Position numbers and translations under genes: made by a program
Source of the DNA: Methylopila turkensis
GTDB lineage: Bacteria; Pseudomonadota; Alphaproteobacteria; Rhizobiales; Methylopilaceae
Direction: 5' to 3'
DNA: 64,000 bases
Assembly (NCBI RefSeq): GCF_027922325.1
Contig: NZ_BSFL01000005.1
Location: forward strand, 224,946 to 288,945
Notes under the pieces: generated by a model
Databases searched by the model: none
What the model was told of the DNA's origin: nothing
What the model saw: the letters and a program-made list of their open reading frames with translations, nothing else
In this document: positions 26,625-37,479 of the stretch, piece after piece
How positions within the stretch are numbered: position 1 is the first letter of the stretch
Layout: each line of letters opens with the position of its first letter

Positions 26625-27485
26625 ATGTCCGCCGTCGACGAACTGCTCACGATCCTCGATCTCGAAACGCTGGAGCGCAACCTGTTCCGCGGCCGGAGCC
26701 CGCAGACGAACTGGCAGCGCGTGTTCGGCGGGCAGGTGGTCGGGCAGGCGCTGGTCGCCGCGACCCGCACGGTGGACGGCCGGCCGCCGCATTCGCTGCA
26801 CGGCTACTTCATGCGGCCGGGCGATCCGAAGGCGCCGATCATCTACGAGGTCGATCCGATCCGCGACGGCCGCAGCTTCGTGACGCGCCGGGTCAACGCC
26901 ATCCAGCACGGCAAGGCGATCTTCTCCATGGCCGCCTCGTACCACCTCGACGAGGAGGGCTTCGAGCATCAGATGGACATGCCCGACGTGCCCCGGCCGG
27001 ACCAGTTGCCGAGCGAGCAGACGCTCAAGGAGCGGCTGATGCCGACGATGCCGGAGGCGATCCGGCTTTACTTCGAACGCGAGCGTCCGATCGAGCTGCG
27101 GCATGTGGACCCAATGCGCTTTCTCGACGGCAAGCCGCGGCCGCCGTTCCAGAGCGTGTGGATCCGGACCACCGGGCCGCTGCCGGACGCCGCCGCGATC
27201 CACCAGTGCGTGCTCGCCTACGCCTCCGACATGACGCTGCTCGACACCGCGCTGGTCGCCCATGGCGGCACGGTGTTCTCCGGCGAGATCCAGGCGGCGA
27301 GCCTCGACCACGCGCTGTGGTTTCATCGGCCGTTCCGGGCGGACCAGTGGCTTCTTTACACCCAGGACAGCCCCTTCGCCGGCGGGGCGCGCGGGTTCAC
27401 CCGGGGCCGCATCTACACGGAGGCCGGGGAGCTGGTGGCGTCGGTGGCTCAAGAGGGGCTGATCCGCCGGCGCAGGCCAGATTGA
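26625..27485 (+). CDS. tesB: Acyl-CoA thioesterase II
   Basis: A 286-residue double-hotdog thioesterase that hydrolyses medium- and long-chain acyl-CoA in the cytosol. Typical segments are NLFRGRSP, RVFGGQVVGQALVAATRTV, the HSLHGYFMRPGD strand and, in the second hotdog, YASDMTLLDTALVAHG with the catalytic Asp. The start ATG is supported by AGGGAG 8 bases upstream. It is not co-oriented with the preceding hydroxylase gene and precedes the glnK control region. Confidence 0.94.
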   Translation: MSAVDELLTILDLETLERNLFRGRSPQTNWQRVFGGQVVGQALVAATRTVDGRPPHSLHGYFMRPGDPKAPIIYEVDPIRDGRSFVTRRVNAIQHGKAIFSMAASYHLDEEGFEHQMDMPDVPRPDQLPSEQTLKERLMPTMPEAIRLYFERERPIELRHVDPMRFLDGKPRPPFQSVWIRTTGPLPDAAAIHQCVLAYASDMTLLDTALVAHGGTVFSGEIQAASLDHALWFHRPFRADQWLLYTQDSPFAGGARGFTRGRIYTEAGELVASVAQEGLIRRRRPD

Positions 27486-28143
<658 letters not shown>

Positions 28144-28193
28144 GCCGCGGTCGACGCCCTAATCCTTTCACGATGTCTTCGGGAGTTTGCTCG

Positions 28194-29645
28194 ATGAAAC
28201 TCGGTTCCGTGCTCCGCTGGGGAGCGCCAGCCCTGACCGCCGGATTGATGATGGCCGTCGCGGCCTACGCGCAGGACGCCGCGGCGCCCGCCGCCGAGGC
28301 CGCCGCGCCGGCGGCGCCGACGCCCAACAAGGGCGATACGGTGTGGATGCTGCTGTCCACCGTCCTCGTGCTGCTGATGACCGTTCCTGGCCTCGCGCTG
28401 TTCTACGGCGGTCTCGTGCGCACCAAGAACATGCTGTCGGTGCTGATGCAGGTGTTCGTCATCACCTCGCTCGTGATGGTGATCTGGCTCGTCTACGGCT
28501 ACAGCCTCGCCTTCACCGACGGCGGATCGCTGAACTCCTTCGTCGGCGGTTTCTCGAAGGCGTTCCTGTCGGGCGTCGACGTGACCACCACCGTCGAGAG
28601 CTTCTCGCGCGGCGTCGTGATTCCTGAAATCGTGTTCGTCTGCTTCCAGATGACCTTCGCGGCGATCACGCCGGCCCTGATCGTCGGCGCCTTCGCCGAG
28701 CGCATCAAGTTCTCGGCCCTGCTCCTGTTCACGGTGCTCTGGGTGACGTTCATCTACTTCCCGATGGCCCACATGGTCTGGTGGTGGCCTGGACCGGAGT
28801 TCGCCGCGACGAACCCCGCTGAGGCGACCGTCGCCGGCGCCGGCCTGATCTGGTCCTTCGGCGCGATCGACTTCGCCGGCGGCACCGTCGTGCACATCAA
28901 CGCCGGCATCACCGCGCTTGTCGGCGCGCTGGTCCTCGGCCCCCGCATCGGCTTCGGCAAGGAGGCGATGCCGCCTCACTCGCTGACGCTCACGCTCGTC
29001 GGCGCCTCGCTCCTGTGGGTCGGCTGGTTCGGCTTCAACGCCGGGTCGAACCTCGAGGCCAACGGCTACGCCGCCCTCGCGATGCTGAACACCTTCGCTG
29101 CCACCGCCGCGGCTGTGCTCGGCTGGATGTTCGTGGAGTGGATGACCAAGGGACATCCGAGCCTGCTCGGCGCGGTCTCGGGCGCGATCGCCGGCCTCGT
29201 GGCCGTCACCCCGGCCGCCGGTTTCGCCGGCCCGATGGGATCCCTCGTGCTCGGCGCGGCCGCAGGCATCATCTGCTTTATCGCCTGCACCAGCGTTAAG
29301 AACGCGCTCGGCTACGACGACAGCCTGGACGTCTTTGGCGTGCACTGCGTCGGCGGCATCGTCGGGGCGATCGCGACCGGTATCCTGGTGAACCCGGCCC
29401 TCGGCGGCGCCGGCATCGTCGACTACACGCTCGACAACGGCGCCGGCACCGCAGGCGCCTACGTCTTCGGCGCCCAGATCATCGCCCAGCTCAAGGGCGT
29501 GGGCGTCACGATCCTGTGGTCCGGCATCGGCTCCTTCATCATCTACAAGATCGTGGACCTGATCGTCGGTCTGCGGGTCACGCAGGAGAAGGAGCGCGAA
29601 GGCCTCGACGTCACCGAGCACGGCGAGCGCGCCTACAACATGTGA
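28194..29645 (+). CDS. amtB: Ammonium transporter
   Basis: A 483-residue Amt-family channel of the inner membrane with 11 predicted helices after a signal peptide (GLMMAVAAYAQ) and an alanine/proline-rich stretch. The pore's twin histidines are seen in TVVHINAGITAL and DVFGVHCVGGIVG. The start ATG at 28194 is preferred to one 21 bases upstream because GGGAG lies 9 bases before it. It is co-transcribed with glnK and ends at a strong terminator. Confidence 0.95.
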   Translation: MKLGSVLRWGAPALTAGLMMAVAAYAQDAAAPAAEAAAPAAPTPNKGDTVWMLLSTVLVLLMTVPGLALFYGGLVRTKNMLSVLMQVFVITSLVMVIWLVYGYSLAFTDGGSLNSFVGGFSKAFLSGVDVTTTVESFSRGVVIPEIVFVCFQMTFAAITPALIVGAFAERIKFSALLLFTVLWVTFIYFPMAHMVWWWPGPEFAATNPAEATVAGAGLIWSFGAIDFAGGTVVHINAGITALVGALVLGPRIGFGKEAMPPHSLTLTLVGASLLWVGWFGFNAGSNLEANGYAALAMLNTFAATAAAVLGWMFVEWMTKGHPSLLGAVSGAIAGLVAVTPAAGFAGPMGSLVLGAAAGIICFIACTSVKNALGYDDSLDVFGVHCVGGIVGAIATGILVNPALGGAGIVDYTLDNGAGTAGAYVFGAQIIAQLKGVGVTILWSGIGSFIIYKIVDLIVGLRVTQEKEREGLDVTEHGERAYNM

Positions 29646-29961
29646 TCCTGGCGCCGGGGCTCCACGCGGAACCCCCGACGTCAATCTTCAGGGGGTCCCG
29701 GTTCGCCGGGGCCCCTTTTCGTTTGCGGTTACGGACCAGCGGTTTAACCCGCTCCGCTGCGCGTCCGGATCGTCTTTCCGCGTTGCGGGTAAGGCCCCCT
29801 TAACCCTCCGCTCTTAACCTTTGGGGAAAGGATCGACGCCTTGTCGGTCGAGCGTTCATGAGGGTTGCGTCGTTCATGCCGGTGCGAAGCGGGAACGGTG
29901 ACGCGGCGGTCCAGGCCGCCCGCGCGATCGCGTCGCGCGTCTCCGGCGGCCGGAGGCCGCG
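29646..29961. other. Intergenic region between amtB and ftsK
   Basis: A 316-base gap that begins with the amtB terminator. The rest shows three TTAACC motifs (around 29744, 29799 and 29814) and no clear promoter consensus. The ftsK promoter must lie here. No gene is supported. Confidence 0.5.
29692..29719 (+). terminator. Rho-independent terminator of glnK-amtB
   Basis: A 10-bp GC-rich stem, GGGGTCCCGG (29692-29701) with CCGGGGCCCC (29706-29715), encloses a TTCG tetraloop and is followed by TTTT. One T-G wobble is the only irregularity. It lies 46 bases after the amtB stop. Confidence 0.88.
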
Positions 29962-32610
29962 GTGACGATGCGGACGCTGAGGACGACCCGGCCGCGCGGC
30001 TTCCAGCCGGTCGCGGTGCTGCCCGAGAGCCTGCGCGAGACGCTGCTGCGGCGGGCGACCGAGCTCGGCGGCCTTCTTCTGGTCGCCCTCGGCGCGCTGG
30101 CGGCGGTGGCGCTCGCCACCTGGTCGGCGCTCGATCCCAGCCTGAGCCACGCCACCGACGCCCCGGTCCACAACGCCCTCGGAGCGGCCGGCGCCGTCGT
30201 CGCCGATCTCCTGACGCAGCTGTTCGGCCTCGCCGCCGCGGCCTTCGTGCTGCCGGTCGCGATCTGGGGCTGGCGGTTGCTCACCCACCGCGCCATCGCC
30301 CGCGAGCGGCTGAAGCTCGCGGCCTGGCCGGTCGCGGCCATGCTGCTCGCCGGCTTCTGCGGCCTGATGCCGACCACCGCGGGCTGGCCGTTGCCGGCCG
30401 GCCTCGGCGGGGTGCTCGGCGACCTGTTCGCGCTCGCCGCCGATTCGCTGGGCATGACCGCGGGCGTCGGCCGCTGGGCCGCCGCCGGCGTGCTGGCGCT
30501 TGCGGGCGCCGGGACCTTCGCGGTCGCGATCGGCCTGCTCGCGCCGCGCGACGACGACGGCCTGCCGGCGACGGACGCCGCCCGCCGCGCCGCGAAGCAG
30601 GGCTCGCTCGAGCGCGCGGAGCCGGTGATGTCGCGCGAGCCGCGCCGCCAGGCCCCGCCCGTGACGGCCGACCGCGACGAGGTAGGTGACGACGACGAGG
30701 AGGACGACGATCGCCGGCTGATCTCGCTCGGCCTGCTGACGCATTGGGCGCTCTCGGCCAAGGCCGCGGTCGGCCGGACCTTCGCGCGCCGCTCTTCGGA
30801 CGACGCCGACGACGAACGCGCGCTGTCGCGCATCCTCGCCCGCGCGGCGGAGGACGACGGCGACGGCCCGATCCCGGCGCGGCGGGAGCCCGCTTTCGCG
30901 GGGGCGGAAGCCGGAGACCGCATGCGCCGCGAGCCTGCGCTTGGCCCCGGCGTGCTCGGCGGCGCGCCGCAGCAGCTTGTCGCGGAGCGGCCGGCCGGCC
31001 GCGTCGCCCCGGCGCCGACGGCCCCTCGGCCCGGCCGCCGTCTCGCCCGCGAGGCGCAGCCCTCGCTGCTCGACCGCGACGGCTACGAACTGCCGCCGCT
31101 CACGCTGCTCGCGGAGCCGAAGAAAGGCGTCGCGCCGCAGGTCAGCGCGGAGGCGCTGGAGCAGAACGCCCGCATGCTGGAGGAGGTGCTGCAGGACTAC
31201 GGCGTCCGCGGCCAGATCATCAACGTGAAGCCGGGCCCGGTGGTCACGCTCTACGAGCTCGAGCCTGCGCCCGGCATCAAGTCGAGCCGCGTCATCGGCC
31301 TCGCCGACGACATCGCCCGCTCCATGAGCGCGGTCGCGGCCCGCGTCGCCGTCATCCCCGGCCGCAACGCCATCGGCATCGAGCTGCCGAACGCGCGCCG
31401 CGAGACCGTGTATCTGCGCGAACTGCTGGCCTCGGCCGACTTCGAGAAGGCCAAGATGCGGCTGCCGCTCTGCCTCGGCAAGACGATCGGCGGCGAGCCG
31501 GTGATCGCCGAGCTCGCGCGCATGCCGCATCTGCTCATCGCCGGCACCACCGGCTCGGGCAAGTCGGTCGCCATCAACACCATGATCCTGTCGCTGCTCT
31601 ACCGGCTGAAGCCGGAGGAGTGCCGCCTGATCATGATCGACCCCAAGATGCTGGAGCTGTCGATCTATGACGGCATCCCCCATCTGCTGACGCCCGTCGT
31701 CACCGATCCGAAGAAGGCGGTGGTCGCGCTGAAATGGGCGGTCCGGGAGATGGAGGACCGCTACCGCAAGATGTCGAAGCTCGGCGTCCGCAACATCGAC
31801 GGCTTCAACGCCCGCGCCGAGCAGGCCCTCGCCAAGGGCGAGGCCATCACCCGCACGGTCCAGACCGGCTTCGACAAGGACACCGGCGAGGCGATCTACG
31901 AGCAGGAGGTGATGGAGATCGGGAAGCTGCCCTACATCGTCGTCATCGTCGACGAGATGGCCGACCTGATGATGGTCGCGGGCAAAGAGATCGAGGGCGC
32001 GATCCAGCGCCTGGCGCAGATGGCGCGCGCCGCCGGCATCCACATAGTTATGGCGACGCAGCGGCCGTCCGTCGACGTGATCACCGGCACGATCAAGGCG
32101 AACTTCCCGACCCGCATCTCCTTCCAGGTGACGTCCAAGATCGACAGCCGCACCATCCTCGGCGAGATGGGCGCGGAGCAGCTGCTCGGTCAGGGCGACA
32201 TGCTGCACATGGCCGGCGGCGGCCGCATCAGCCGCGTCCACGGCCCGTTCTGCTCGGACGGCGAGGTCGAGGACATCGTCGCGCATCTGAAGGCGCAGGG
32301 GCAGCCCGACTATCTCGACGCGGTGCTGGCCGAGGACGACGAGGACGCCCTGGGCGAGGACGGCGCGGTGTTCGACAAGGGCGCGTTCGGCGACGAGAGC
32401 GCGGACGTCTACGACCAGGCGGTCGCCGTTGTGCTGCGCGACAAGAAGTGCTCGACCTCCTACATCCAGCGCCGGCTGCAGATCGGCTACAACCGCGCCG
32501 CCTCGCTGGTGGAGCGGATGGAGAAGGAGGGCGTGGTCGGCCCCGCCAACCACGCCGGCAAGCGCGAGATCCTGCTGGAAGGCGCCGACCGCGACGACGA
32601 CGCGGCGTGA
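29962..32610 (+). CDS. ftsK: DNA translocase FtsK
   Basis: 882 residues. The N-terminus has about four membrane helices (residues 30-190) that would place it at the division septum. A variable charged linker (with DDDEEDDD) follows. The motor domain has Walker [13 protein letters not shown] (near 530) and Walker [14 protein letters not shown]. The C-terminal gamma winged helix ([31 protein letters not shown]) reads KOPS sites. The enzyme pumps DNA for chromosome dimer resolution. GTG is used as the start; ATG two codons later is equally plausible. Confidence 0.96.
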   Translation: MTMRTLRTTRPRGFQPVAVLPESLRETLLRRATELGGLLLVALGALAAVALATWSALDPSLSHATDAPVHNALGAAGAVVADLLTQLFGLAAAAFVLPVAIWGWRLLTHRAIARERLKLAAWPVAAMLLAGFCGLMPTTAGWPLPAGLGGVLGDLFALAADSLGMTAGVGRWAAAGVLALAGAGTFAVAIGLLAPRDDDGLPATDAARRAAKQGSLERAEPVMSREPRRQAPPVTADRDEVGDDDEEDDDRRLISLGLLTHWALSAKAAVGRTFARRSSDDADDERALSRILARAAEDDGDGPIPARREPAFAGAEAGDRMRREPALGPGVLGGAPQQLVAERPAGRVAPAPTAPRPGRRLAREAQPSLLDRDGYELPPLTLLAEPKKGVAPQVSAEALEQNARMLEEVLQDYGVRGQIINVKPGPVVTLYELEPAPGIKSSRVIGLADDIARSMSAVAARVAVIPGRNAIGIELPNARRETVYLRELLASADFEKAKMRLPLCLGKTIGGEPVIAELARMPHLLIAGTTGSGKSVAINTMILSLLYRLKPEECRLIMIDPKMLELSIYDGIPHLLTPVVTDPKKAVVALKWAVREMEDRYRKMSKLGVRNIDGFNARAEQALAKGEAITRTVQTGFDKDTGEAIYEQEVMEIGKLPYIVVIVDEMADLMMVAGKEIEGAIQRLAQMARAAGIHIVMATQRPSVDVITGTIKANFPTRISFQVTSKIDSRTILGEMGAEQLLGQGDMLHMAGGGRISRVHGPFCSDGEVEDIVAHLKAQGQPDYLDAVLAEDDEDALGEDGAVFDKGAFGDESADVYDQAVAVVLRDKKCSTSYIQRRLQIGYNRAASLVERMEKEGVVGPANHAGKREILLEGADRDDDAA

Positions 32611-32675
32611 GCGGCGGAGCGCGCCGCCCCGCCGGCGCGTCCACAGAGCCTTCGCCATCATCCCTACGCCCGCGG

Positions 32676-32760
32676 CGTCGTGGTCCGGCTTGACCGGACC
32701 ACCCATGCGGCCTCGAGCTTGGCCTCGCCTATGGGTCCTCCGGTCGAGCCGGAGGACGAC
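32676..32760. repeat. Composite REP-like repeat, complete copy
   Basis: Hairpin A is TGGTCCGG (32681-32688) with CCGGACCA (32694-32701). After a spacer of about 33 bases comes hairpin B, GTCCTCCGG (32735-32743) with CCGGAGGAC (32749-32757). It lies between the convergent ftsK and the ATPase gene. It has the same orientation as the copy at 25087. Confidence 0.85.
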
Positions 32761-32794
32761 GGTGGAGGGTGGCGCGGCCGCGTCCTTAGCGGCC

Positions 32795-33508
32795 CTACTC
32801 GTCCTCCGTCAGCCTCGACATCACCGACTGCGGATCGCTCAGAAACCGCTTGTAGAGCCGCACATGGTTGAGCTCGTGGTAGGCGCGCCGCACGGGTCCG
32901 TCCGGTCCGAGCTCGTAGATCAGGGCGCCGGGGATCGCCATCAGCAGCGGCGAATGGGTGGCGATCACGAAGCGGGCGCCGTCGCGGGCCAGCGCGATGA
33001 TCCGCGCGATCACCTCGAGCTGGGTTTCCGGGGCGAGCGCGGCCTCCGGCTCGTCCATCAGATAGATTCCGCCCGGACGGAAGCGCATGTCTATGAGATG
33101 GATCACCGACTGCCCGTGAGACATCTCGTGCAGGTCGCGATCGCCGTAGAGGTCGGAAATTTCAAGGCGGCGGATTTCGGTCGCGAGCGCGTGGAAGGCG
33201 TCGGCTCGATAGAAATAGCGCGGGGTGTTGCGGCGGATGCGGCGGGGGAGCCGCATGGCCTTGTGGAGGTCTGACAGGGTGTTCGTGGCGTCGAACTGGA
33301 AGTTCGGCGAGCCGCCCTCCGGATTGCAGCCGATCTGCGCCGCGATCGCCTCCATCAACGTGGACTTGCCCGAGCCGTTCGCGCCGACGAACGTCACCAC
33401 GGGCGCGTCGAGGTCGATCTCGTCGACGCCGGCGATCGCCGGCAGGTTGAACGGGTAGACGTCGCGGTCCACGACGCGGTCCCAGTCGATGCGCAGCGAA
33501 AGCAGCAT
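32795..33508 (-). CDS. AAA/ABC-type ATPase (COG3910-like)
   Basis: A 237-residue stand-alone ATPase of the SMC/ABC class. It has Walker A VGANGSGKSTLMEAI near residue 42, a signature-like MSHGQS near 130, Walker B YLMDEPEAAL and the switch histidine in ATHSPLLMAIPGA. There is no membrane segment and no partner permease, so it is not a typical transporter subunit. It matches the predicted-ATPase group COG3910, whose role is unknown. A coupled nuclease would suggest defence, but none is nearby. Confidence 0.85.
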   Translation of the reverse strand: MLLSLRIDWDRVVDRDVYPFNLPAIAGVDEIDLDAPVVTFVGANGSGKSTLMEAIAAQIGCNPEGGSPNFQFDATNTLSDLHKAMRLPRRIRRNTPRYFYRADAFHALATEIRRLEISDLYGDRDLHEMSHGQSVIHLIDMRFRPGGIYLMDEPEAALAPETQLEVIARIIALARDGARFVIATHSPLLMAIPGALIYELGPDGPVRRAYHELNHVRLYKRFLSDPQSVMSRLTEDE

Positions 33509-33693
33509 GAACGCCTCCCGGCCCGCAGAGTGAACGCGAAGCCGCGGCGCCGAAACCTCAAACCGCCACGAACGCGCCCTACATCGTCCGGCGAGCCGGC
33601 GCGACCGGGCGTGAGCCCGGGATCGACGCCTGACCCGATTATCTGCCGACGCGCGCGGTCCGGAGCGCGTCCCTGACGAGGTGCCTTTCGCCG

Positions 33694-34404
33694 ATGACAG
33701 CCCGCCTGTTCGCCGCCCTTCTGGCCGCCGCCTCCTTCGCCGCGCCGGCGCTTGCGCAGCAGCAGGCGGCTCCGGTGGACGCGCTGCCGCCGCCCGGCCT
33801 TTCCGGCGCGCAGCCGGCCGCCGCCAATCGCGGGGTGCCCGTAGGCCGGCTCGACGCCGCCCAGCGCGCGACGCTCTCCCGCGTTAACGAGTATTTCAAC
33901 GCGATCCAGACGCTGGTGGCGAAGTTCGAGCAGGTCGGGCCGGACGGCCGGCGCACCACCGGCACGGTCTATGTCGACAAGCCCGGCAAGATCCGGTTCC
34001 AGTACGACCGGCCGAGCCCGCTCGAGATCATCGCCGACGGCAACTCGGTCGCGGTGCGCAACAGCAAGCTGAACACGCAGGACCTCTATCCCCTCAGCCA
34101 GACGCCGCTGCGCTTCCTGCTGCAGGACCGCATCAACCTGCTGACCGACGCCAACGTGCTCGGCGTGTTCCAGGAGCCGGAGCTCGTCTCGGTGATCTTG
34201 GAGGAAAAGCGCGCCATCGGCGGCAAGGCGCAGCTCCAGCTCATGTTCGGCGGCCCGAACTACCAGCTTCAGAGCTGGACGGTGACCGACGCGCAGGGTG
34301 GAGAGACGACGGTCGCGCTCTCCGACCTCGACACTGGCCGCAAGCCGGACCCGCGGATTTTCCGCATCAACCGCCAGGGCGTGAGCCGCGGCGGGCCGAA
34401 GTGA
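33694..34404 (+). CDS. lolA: Outer-membrane lipoprotein carrier LolA family
   Basis: A 236-residue protein with a signal peptide (LLAAASFAAPALAQ), a proline-rich linker and the LolA fold: TLVAKFEQVGPDGRRTTGTVYVDKPGKIRFQYDRPSP, then strands through QSWTVTDAQGGETTVALSDL. LolA shuttles lipoproteins across the periplasm from LolCDE to the outer membrane. The next 200 bases have no gene and end in a very strong terminator. Confidence 0.88.
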   Translation: MTARLFAALLAAASFAAPALAQQQAAPVDALPPPGLSGAQPAAANRGVPVGRLDAAQRATLSRVNEYFNAIQTLVAKFEQVGPDGRRTTGTVYVDKPGKIRFQYDRPSPLEIIADGNSVAVRNSKLNTQDLYPLSQTPLRFLLQDRINLLTDANVLGVFQEPELVSVILEEKRAIGGKAQLQLMFGGPNYQLQSWTVTDAQGGETTVALSDLDTGRKPDPRIFRINRQGVSRGGPK

Positions 34405-34454
34405 ACCCGGAACGAAAAGATTTCGCGGGTCCGTAATATCACGCATACGTGCCC

Positions 34455-34630
34455 TTGACGGTCGCCCGCTGCGGGGCCATTTCGGTGCTTGAGCGAGGCT
34501 TCTGCGACACAGGTCGCGTTCCCCCCGTCGCGCCTTTCGCGGGGTCTCGTGGCGCCGGCCAACTGCGCCGGTGTAAAGCGCGTCAAGCGCGGGCGTCCGA
34601 CCTTTCCCCCGGGGTCGGACGCCTTTTTTT
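34455..34630 (+). ncRNA. Possible small RNA or long lolA 3' UTR
   Basis: TTGACG (34455-34460) could be a -35 element, but the -10 at 17-base spacing (CATTTC) is weak. About 140 bases later comes a near-perfect terminator. The interval can fold into local hairpins (GGCGC...GCGCC near 34550-34575). It does not match signatures I know for SRP RNA, 6S RNA or tmRNA. It may simply be the lolA 3' untranslated region. Confidence 0.25.
34592..34630 (+). terminator. Strong Rho-independent terminator
   Basis: A perfect 11-bp stem, GGCGTCCGACC (34592-34602) with GGTCGGACGCC (34613-34623), is followed by seven Ts (34624-34630). It is one of the clearest terminators in the window. It separates lolA, or a small RNA, from xth. 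Confidence 0.95.
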
Positions 34631-34696
34631 GTCGTGCCGACGGCCCGGATCGCCTACACGGACGGCTCTCTCCTCCGCTGTTCGGCGCCAGTCCCC

Positions 34697-35500
34697 ATGC
34701 CCATCCGCATCGCCACCTGGAACATCAACTCCGTGCGCCTGCGCATCGGGCTGGTCGAGAAGCTCGTACGCGAGCATGCGCCGGACGTGCTGTGCCTGCA
34801 GGAGACCAAGTGCCCCGACGACAAGTTCCCGCTCTCCGACGTGCGCAAGCTCGGCTATGAGCACGTCGCGATGCACGGGCAGAAGGGCTACCACGGCGTC
34901 GCCACCTTCTCGCGGCTGCCGTTCGTAACGACGGCGCGCGAGCGCTGGGCGGACAAGGACGACGCCCGGCACCTCGCCACCACCTTCGCGGCCGGGCCGC
35001 TGGAGGGCGTCACGCTGCACAACTTCTATGTGCCGGCCGGCGGCGACGAGCCCGATCCGATCATCAACCCGAAATTCGCGCACAAGCTGCAGTTCCTGAA
35101 GGAGCTGACCGACTGGTCCGCGCGGATCGCCGACACCGGCGGCCGGATCCTCGTCGGCGACCTCAACATCGCGCCGCATCCGGACGACGTCTGGAGCCAC
35201 AAGCAGCTGCTCAAGATCGTCAGCCACACCCCGGTCGAGACCGAGGGCATGGACGCGATGCGCCTCGCCGGCCGCTGGGTGGACGCGGTACGCGCCCACG
35301 TGCCCTACCCCGAGAAGCTCTATTCCTGGTGGAGCTACCGGGCCGCGGACTGGAACGCCGCCGACAAGGGGCGCCGGCTGGACCACATCTGGGCGAGCGC
35401 GGACGTCGCCGCCCGCACCACCTCGGTCGAGACGCTGCGCGACGCCCGCGGCTGGGAGCGTCCGTCCGACCATGTGCCGGTGATCGTCACGATCGCCTGA
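34697..35500 (+). CDS. xth: Exodeoxyribonuclease III
   Basis: A 267-residue Mg-dependent exonuclease and AP endonuclease for base-excision repair. Motifs are IATWNINSVRLRI at the start, LCLQETKCPDDKFP with the metal-binding Glu, LVGDLNIAPHPDDVW and, at the end, RRLDHIWAS plus the catalytic histidine in ERPSDHVPVIV. The ATG giving MPIRIATWN was chosen over an in-frame ATG 63 bases upstream, which would lie next to the terminator. Confidence 0.95.
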   Translation: MPIRIATWNINSVRLRIGLVEKLVREHAPDVLCLQETKCPDDKFPLSDVRKLGYEHVAMHGQKGYHGVATFSRLPFVTTARERWADKDDARHLATTFAAGPLEGVTLHNFYVPAGGDEPDPIINPKFAHKLQFLKELTDWSARIADTGGRILVGDLNIAPHPDDVWSHKQLLKIVSHTPVETEGMDAMRLAGRWVDAVRAHVPYPEKLYSWWSYRAADWNAADKGRRLDHIWASADVAARTTSVETLRDARGWERPSDHVPVIVTIA

Positions 35501-35513
35501 GAGGCGCGGACGC

Positions 35514-36806
35514 CTACTCCGCGGCGTCCTGACCGGCCGCGCCCTGCCCGGCCCCCCCGAAGCGACGGGCGACGTAGTCCTCGACGATCGCCTTGAACTC
35601 GGCGACGAGGTTCGGGCCGCGGAGCGTCTTGACCTTCTTGCCGTCGATGAACACCGGCGCGGTCGGGACCTCGCCGGTGCCGGGCAGCGAGATGCCGATG
35701 TCGGCGTGCTTGGATTCGCCCGGCCCGTTCACGATGCAGCCCATGACCGCGACGTTCAGCGCCTCCGCGCCGGGGTAGCGCGTCTTCCACTCCGGCATGC
35801 GCTCGACGATGTAGCTCTGCACGTCCTGGGCGAGCTCCTGGAACACCGTCGAGGTGGTGCGGCCGCAGCCGGGGCAGGCGGCCACGAGCGGCACGAAGGT
35901 GCGGAAGCCCATGGTCTGCAGGATTTCCTGCGCGACCTTGACCTCAAGCGTGCGATCGCCGCCGGGCTCGGGCGTCAGCGAGATCCGGATCGTGTCGCCG
36001 ACGCCCTGCTGCAGCAGGACGCCGAGCGCGGCCGAAGAGGCCACGATGCCTTTCGAGCCCATGCCCGCCTCGGTGAGGCCGAGATGGAGCGCGTAGGACG
36101 AGCGGCGCGCGAGCTCGAGATAGACCGCGATCAGGTCCTGCACCGCCGAGACCTTCGCCGACAGGATGATCCTGTCGCGGCCGAGCCCCAGCTCCTCGGC
36201 GCGGGCGGCGGAGAGCAGCACCGAGCGGATCAGCGCCTCGCGGGTCACCTCGCGCGCGTCCTTCGGCTGGGCCGCGGCGGCGTTCTCGTCCATCAGCGCG
36301 GTCATCAGCTCGCCGTCGAGCGAACCCCAGTTGCCGCCGATGCGGACCGGCTTGTCGTTTTTCGCCGCGATCTCGATGATCTGGGCGAAGTGCTTGTCCT
36401 TCTTGGCGCCGAACCCGACGTTGCCAGGGTTGATGCGGTACTTCGCCAGCGCCTCGGCGCAGGCCGGGTGCTCCGAGAGCAGCGTGTGGCCGATGTAGTG
36501 GAAGTCGCCGACGAGCGGCGTCGTTATCCCGCGCGCGGCGAGCCGGTCGCGGATGTGCGGCACGGCGGCGGCCGATTCCGCGCGGTCAACCGTGATGCGC
36601 ACCAGCTCCGAGCCCGCGCGCGCCAGCGCCGCGACCTGGGCGACGGTGCCGTCGATGTCGGCGGTGTCGGTGTTGGTCATCGACTGCACGACGACCGGCG
36701 CGCCGCCGCCGACGGCGACCTCGCCGACCCGCACCGCGTGCGACGCCCGCCGTCCGGAGAGCGCGGACGGGCAGGAGACCGGGACGGCGGCGGCGGGGGC
36801 GTTCAT
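35514..36806 (-). CDS. ispG: 4-hydroxy-3-methylbut-2-enyl-diphosphate synthase (IspG/GcpE)
   Basis: Iron-sulfur enzyme of the MEP isoprenoid pathway that converts MEcPP to HMBPP. It is 430 residues long. N-terminal barrel motifs include [20 protein letters not shown] and [12 protein letters not shown]. The [4Fe-4S] cysteines are in [11 protein letters not shown] and [20 protein letters not shown]. It is the second gene of a two-gene unit behind zur, with a gap of 12 bases. Confidence 0.95.
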   Translation of the reverse strand: MNAPAAAVPVSCPSALSGRRASHAVRVGEVAVGGGAPVVVQSMTNTDTADIDGTVAQVAALARAGSELVRITVDRAESAAAVPHIRDRLAARGITTPLVGDFHYIGHTLLSEHPACAEALAKYRINPGNVGFGAKKDKHFAQIIEIAAKNDKPVRIGGNWGSLDGELMTALMDENAAAAQPKDAREVTREALIRSVLLSAARAEELGLGRDRIILSAKVSAVQDLIAVYLELARRSSYALHLGLTEAGMGSKGIVASSAALGVLLQQGVGDTIRISLTPEPGGDRTLEVKVAQEILQTMGFRTFVPLVAACPGCGRTTSTVFQELAQDVQSYIVERMPEWKTRYPGAEALNVAVMGCIVNGPGESKHADIGISLPGTGEVPTAPVFIDGKKVKTLRGPNLVAEFKAIVEDYVARRFGGAGQGAAGQDAAE

Positions 36807-36818
36807 CTCAGGATGTCC

Positions 36819-37355
36819 TCAGGACACGGCGGTCTTGGCTTCGTTCTTGGCTTCGGTTTGGCAGTGCGCGCAGTCGCCGGCGATCTCGATCACGGGCGCG
36901 CGGGCGTGGAAGCCGGCGGCGCGCGCCAGCGCCTCGAGCGCCGCGGAGAAGCCGGGCGACGACGCCTCGCCCACGGCGCCGCAGCGCTCGCAGATCAGGA
37001 ACACCACCGGCTCGGAGCCGCCCGCGCCGTGCTCGTGGTTGCAGGCGACGAAGGCGTTGCGGCTCTCGATGCGGTGGGCGAGGCCGTGCGCCAGCAGGAA
37101 GTCGAGCGCGCGGTAGACGGTGATCGGGGCCGGCGCCCGCTCGCCGGCGCGCGTCACCCGCTCGATCACCTCGTAGGCCCCGGCCGGCGCGTGGTCCGCG
37201 GCCAGCGCCTCGAGCACGCGGCGGCGCATGTCGGTCAGCCGCGCCCCGCGCGCCGAGCACAGCCGTTCGGCGCGCGCGATCACGTCCTGCGCGCAGGCGT
37301 CATGGTCGTGGCCCGGCGCGGCGAAAGGCTCGGCGTGGGAATGCGAATGGGTCAT
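36819..37355 (-). CDS. zur: Fur-family regulator, zinc-type (Zur)
   Basis: 178 residues. A histidine-rich N-terminus (THSHSHAEPF...HDHDA) is followed by the winged helix (ARLTDMRRRVLEALAADHAPAGAYEVI). The dimerisation domain carries HEH, CERCG and CAHCQ zinc sites. Two CxxC pairs plus the His-rich head favour Zur over Fur or Mur; zinc-bound Zur represses zinc uptake genes. The start was placed at MTHSHSH by family comparison. The gene lies just upstream of ispG on the same strand. Confidence 0.85.
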   Translation of the reverse strand: MTHSHSHAEPFAAPGHDHDACAQDVIARAERLCSARGARLTDMRRRVLEALAADHAPAGAYEVIERVTRAGERAPAPITVYRALDFLLAHGLAHRIESRNAFVACNHEHGAGGSEPVVFLICERCGAVGEASSPGFSAALEALARAAGFHARAPVIEIAGDCAHCQTEAKNEAKTAVS

Positions 37356-37479
37356 CGGCGCGCTCCTCTTAGCACGATTGGCCGACGTTCGCGCGACGTA
37401 TGACGCACCGTTGCGGAGCCGCCGGGCCTGCGCCAATTGTGGTCGCGGCGCCGCGGCGGCGTCGCAGGGAGGCAGAAGC

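Noticed and set aside
29800..32706. A 968-codon open frame opposite ftsK
   Set aside because: It covers ftsK entirely in reverse and consists of Arg/Ala/Asp/Val-rich low-complexity sequence. The forward frame has every FtsK motif.
32795..33508. A defence ATPase (OLD/Septu-like)
   Set aside because: The ATPase core is right, but no nuclease domain or partner gene is adjacent, and the flanks are housekeeping genes.
35706..37403. A plus-strand frame across ispG and zur
   Set aside because: It is opposite two confidently identified genes and has no start signal or domain.
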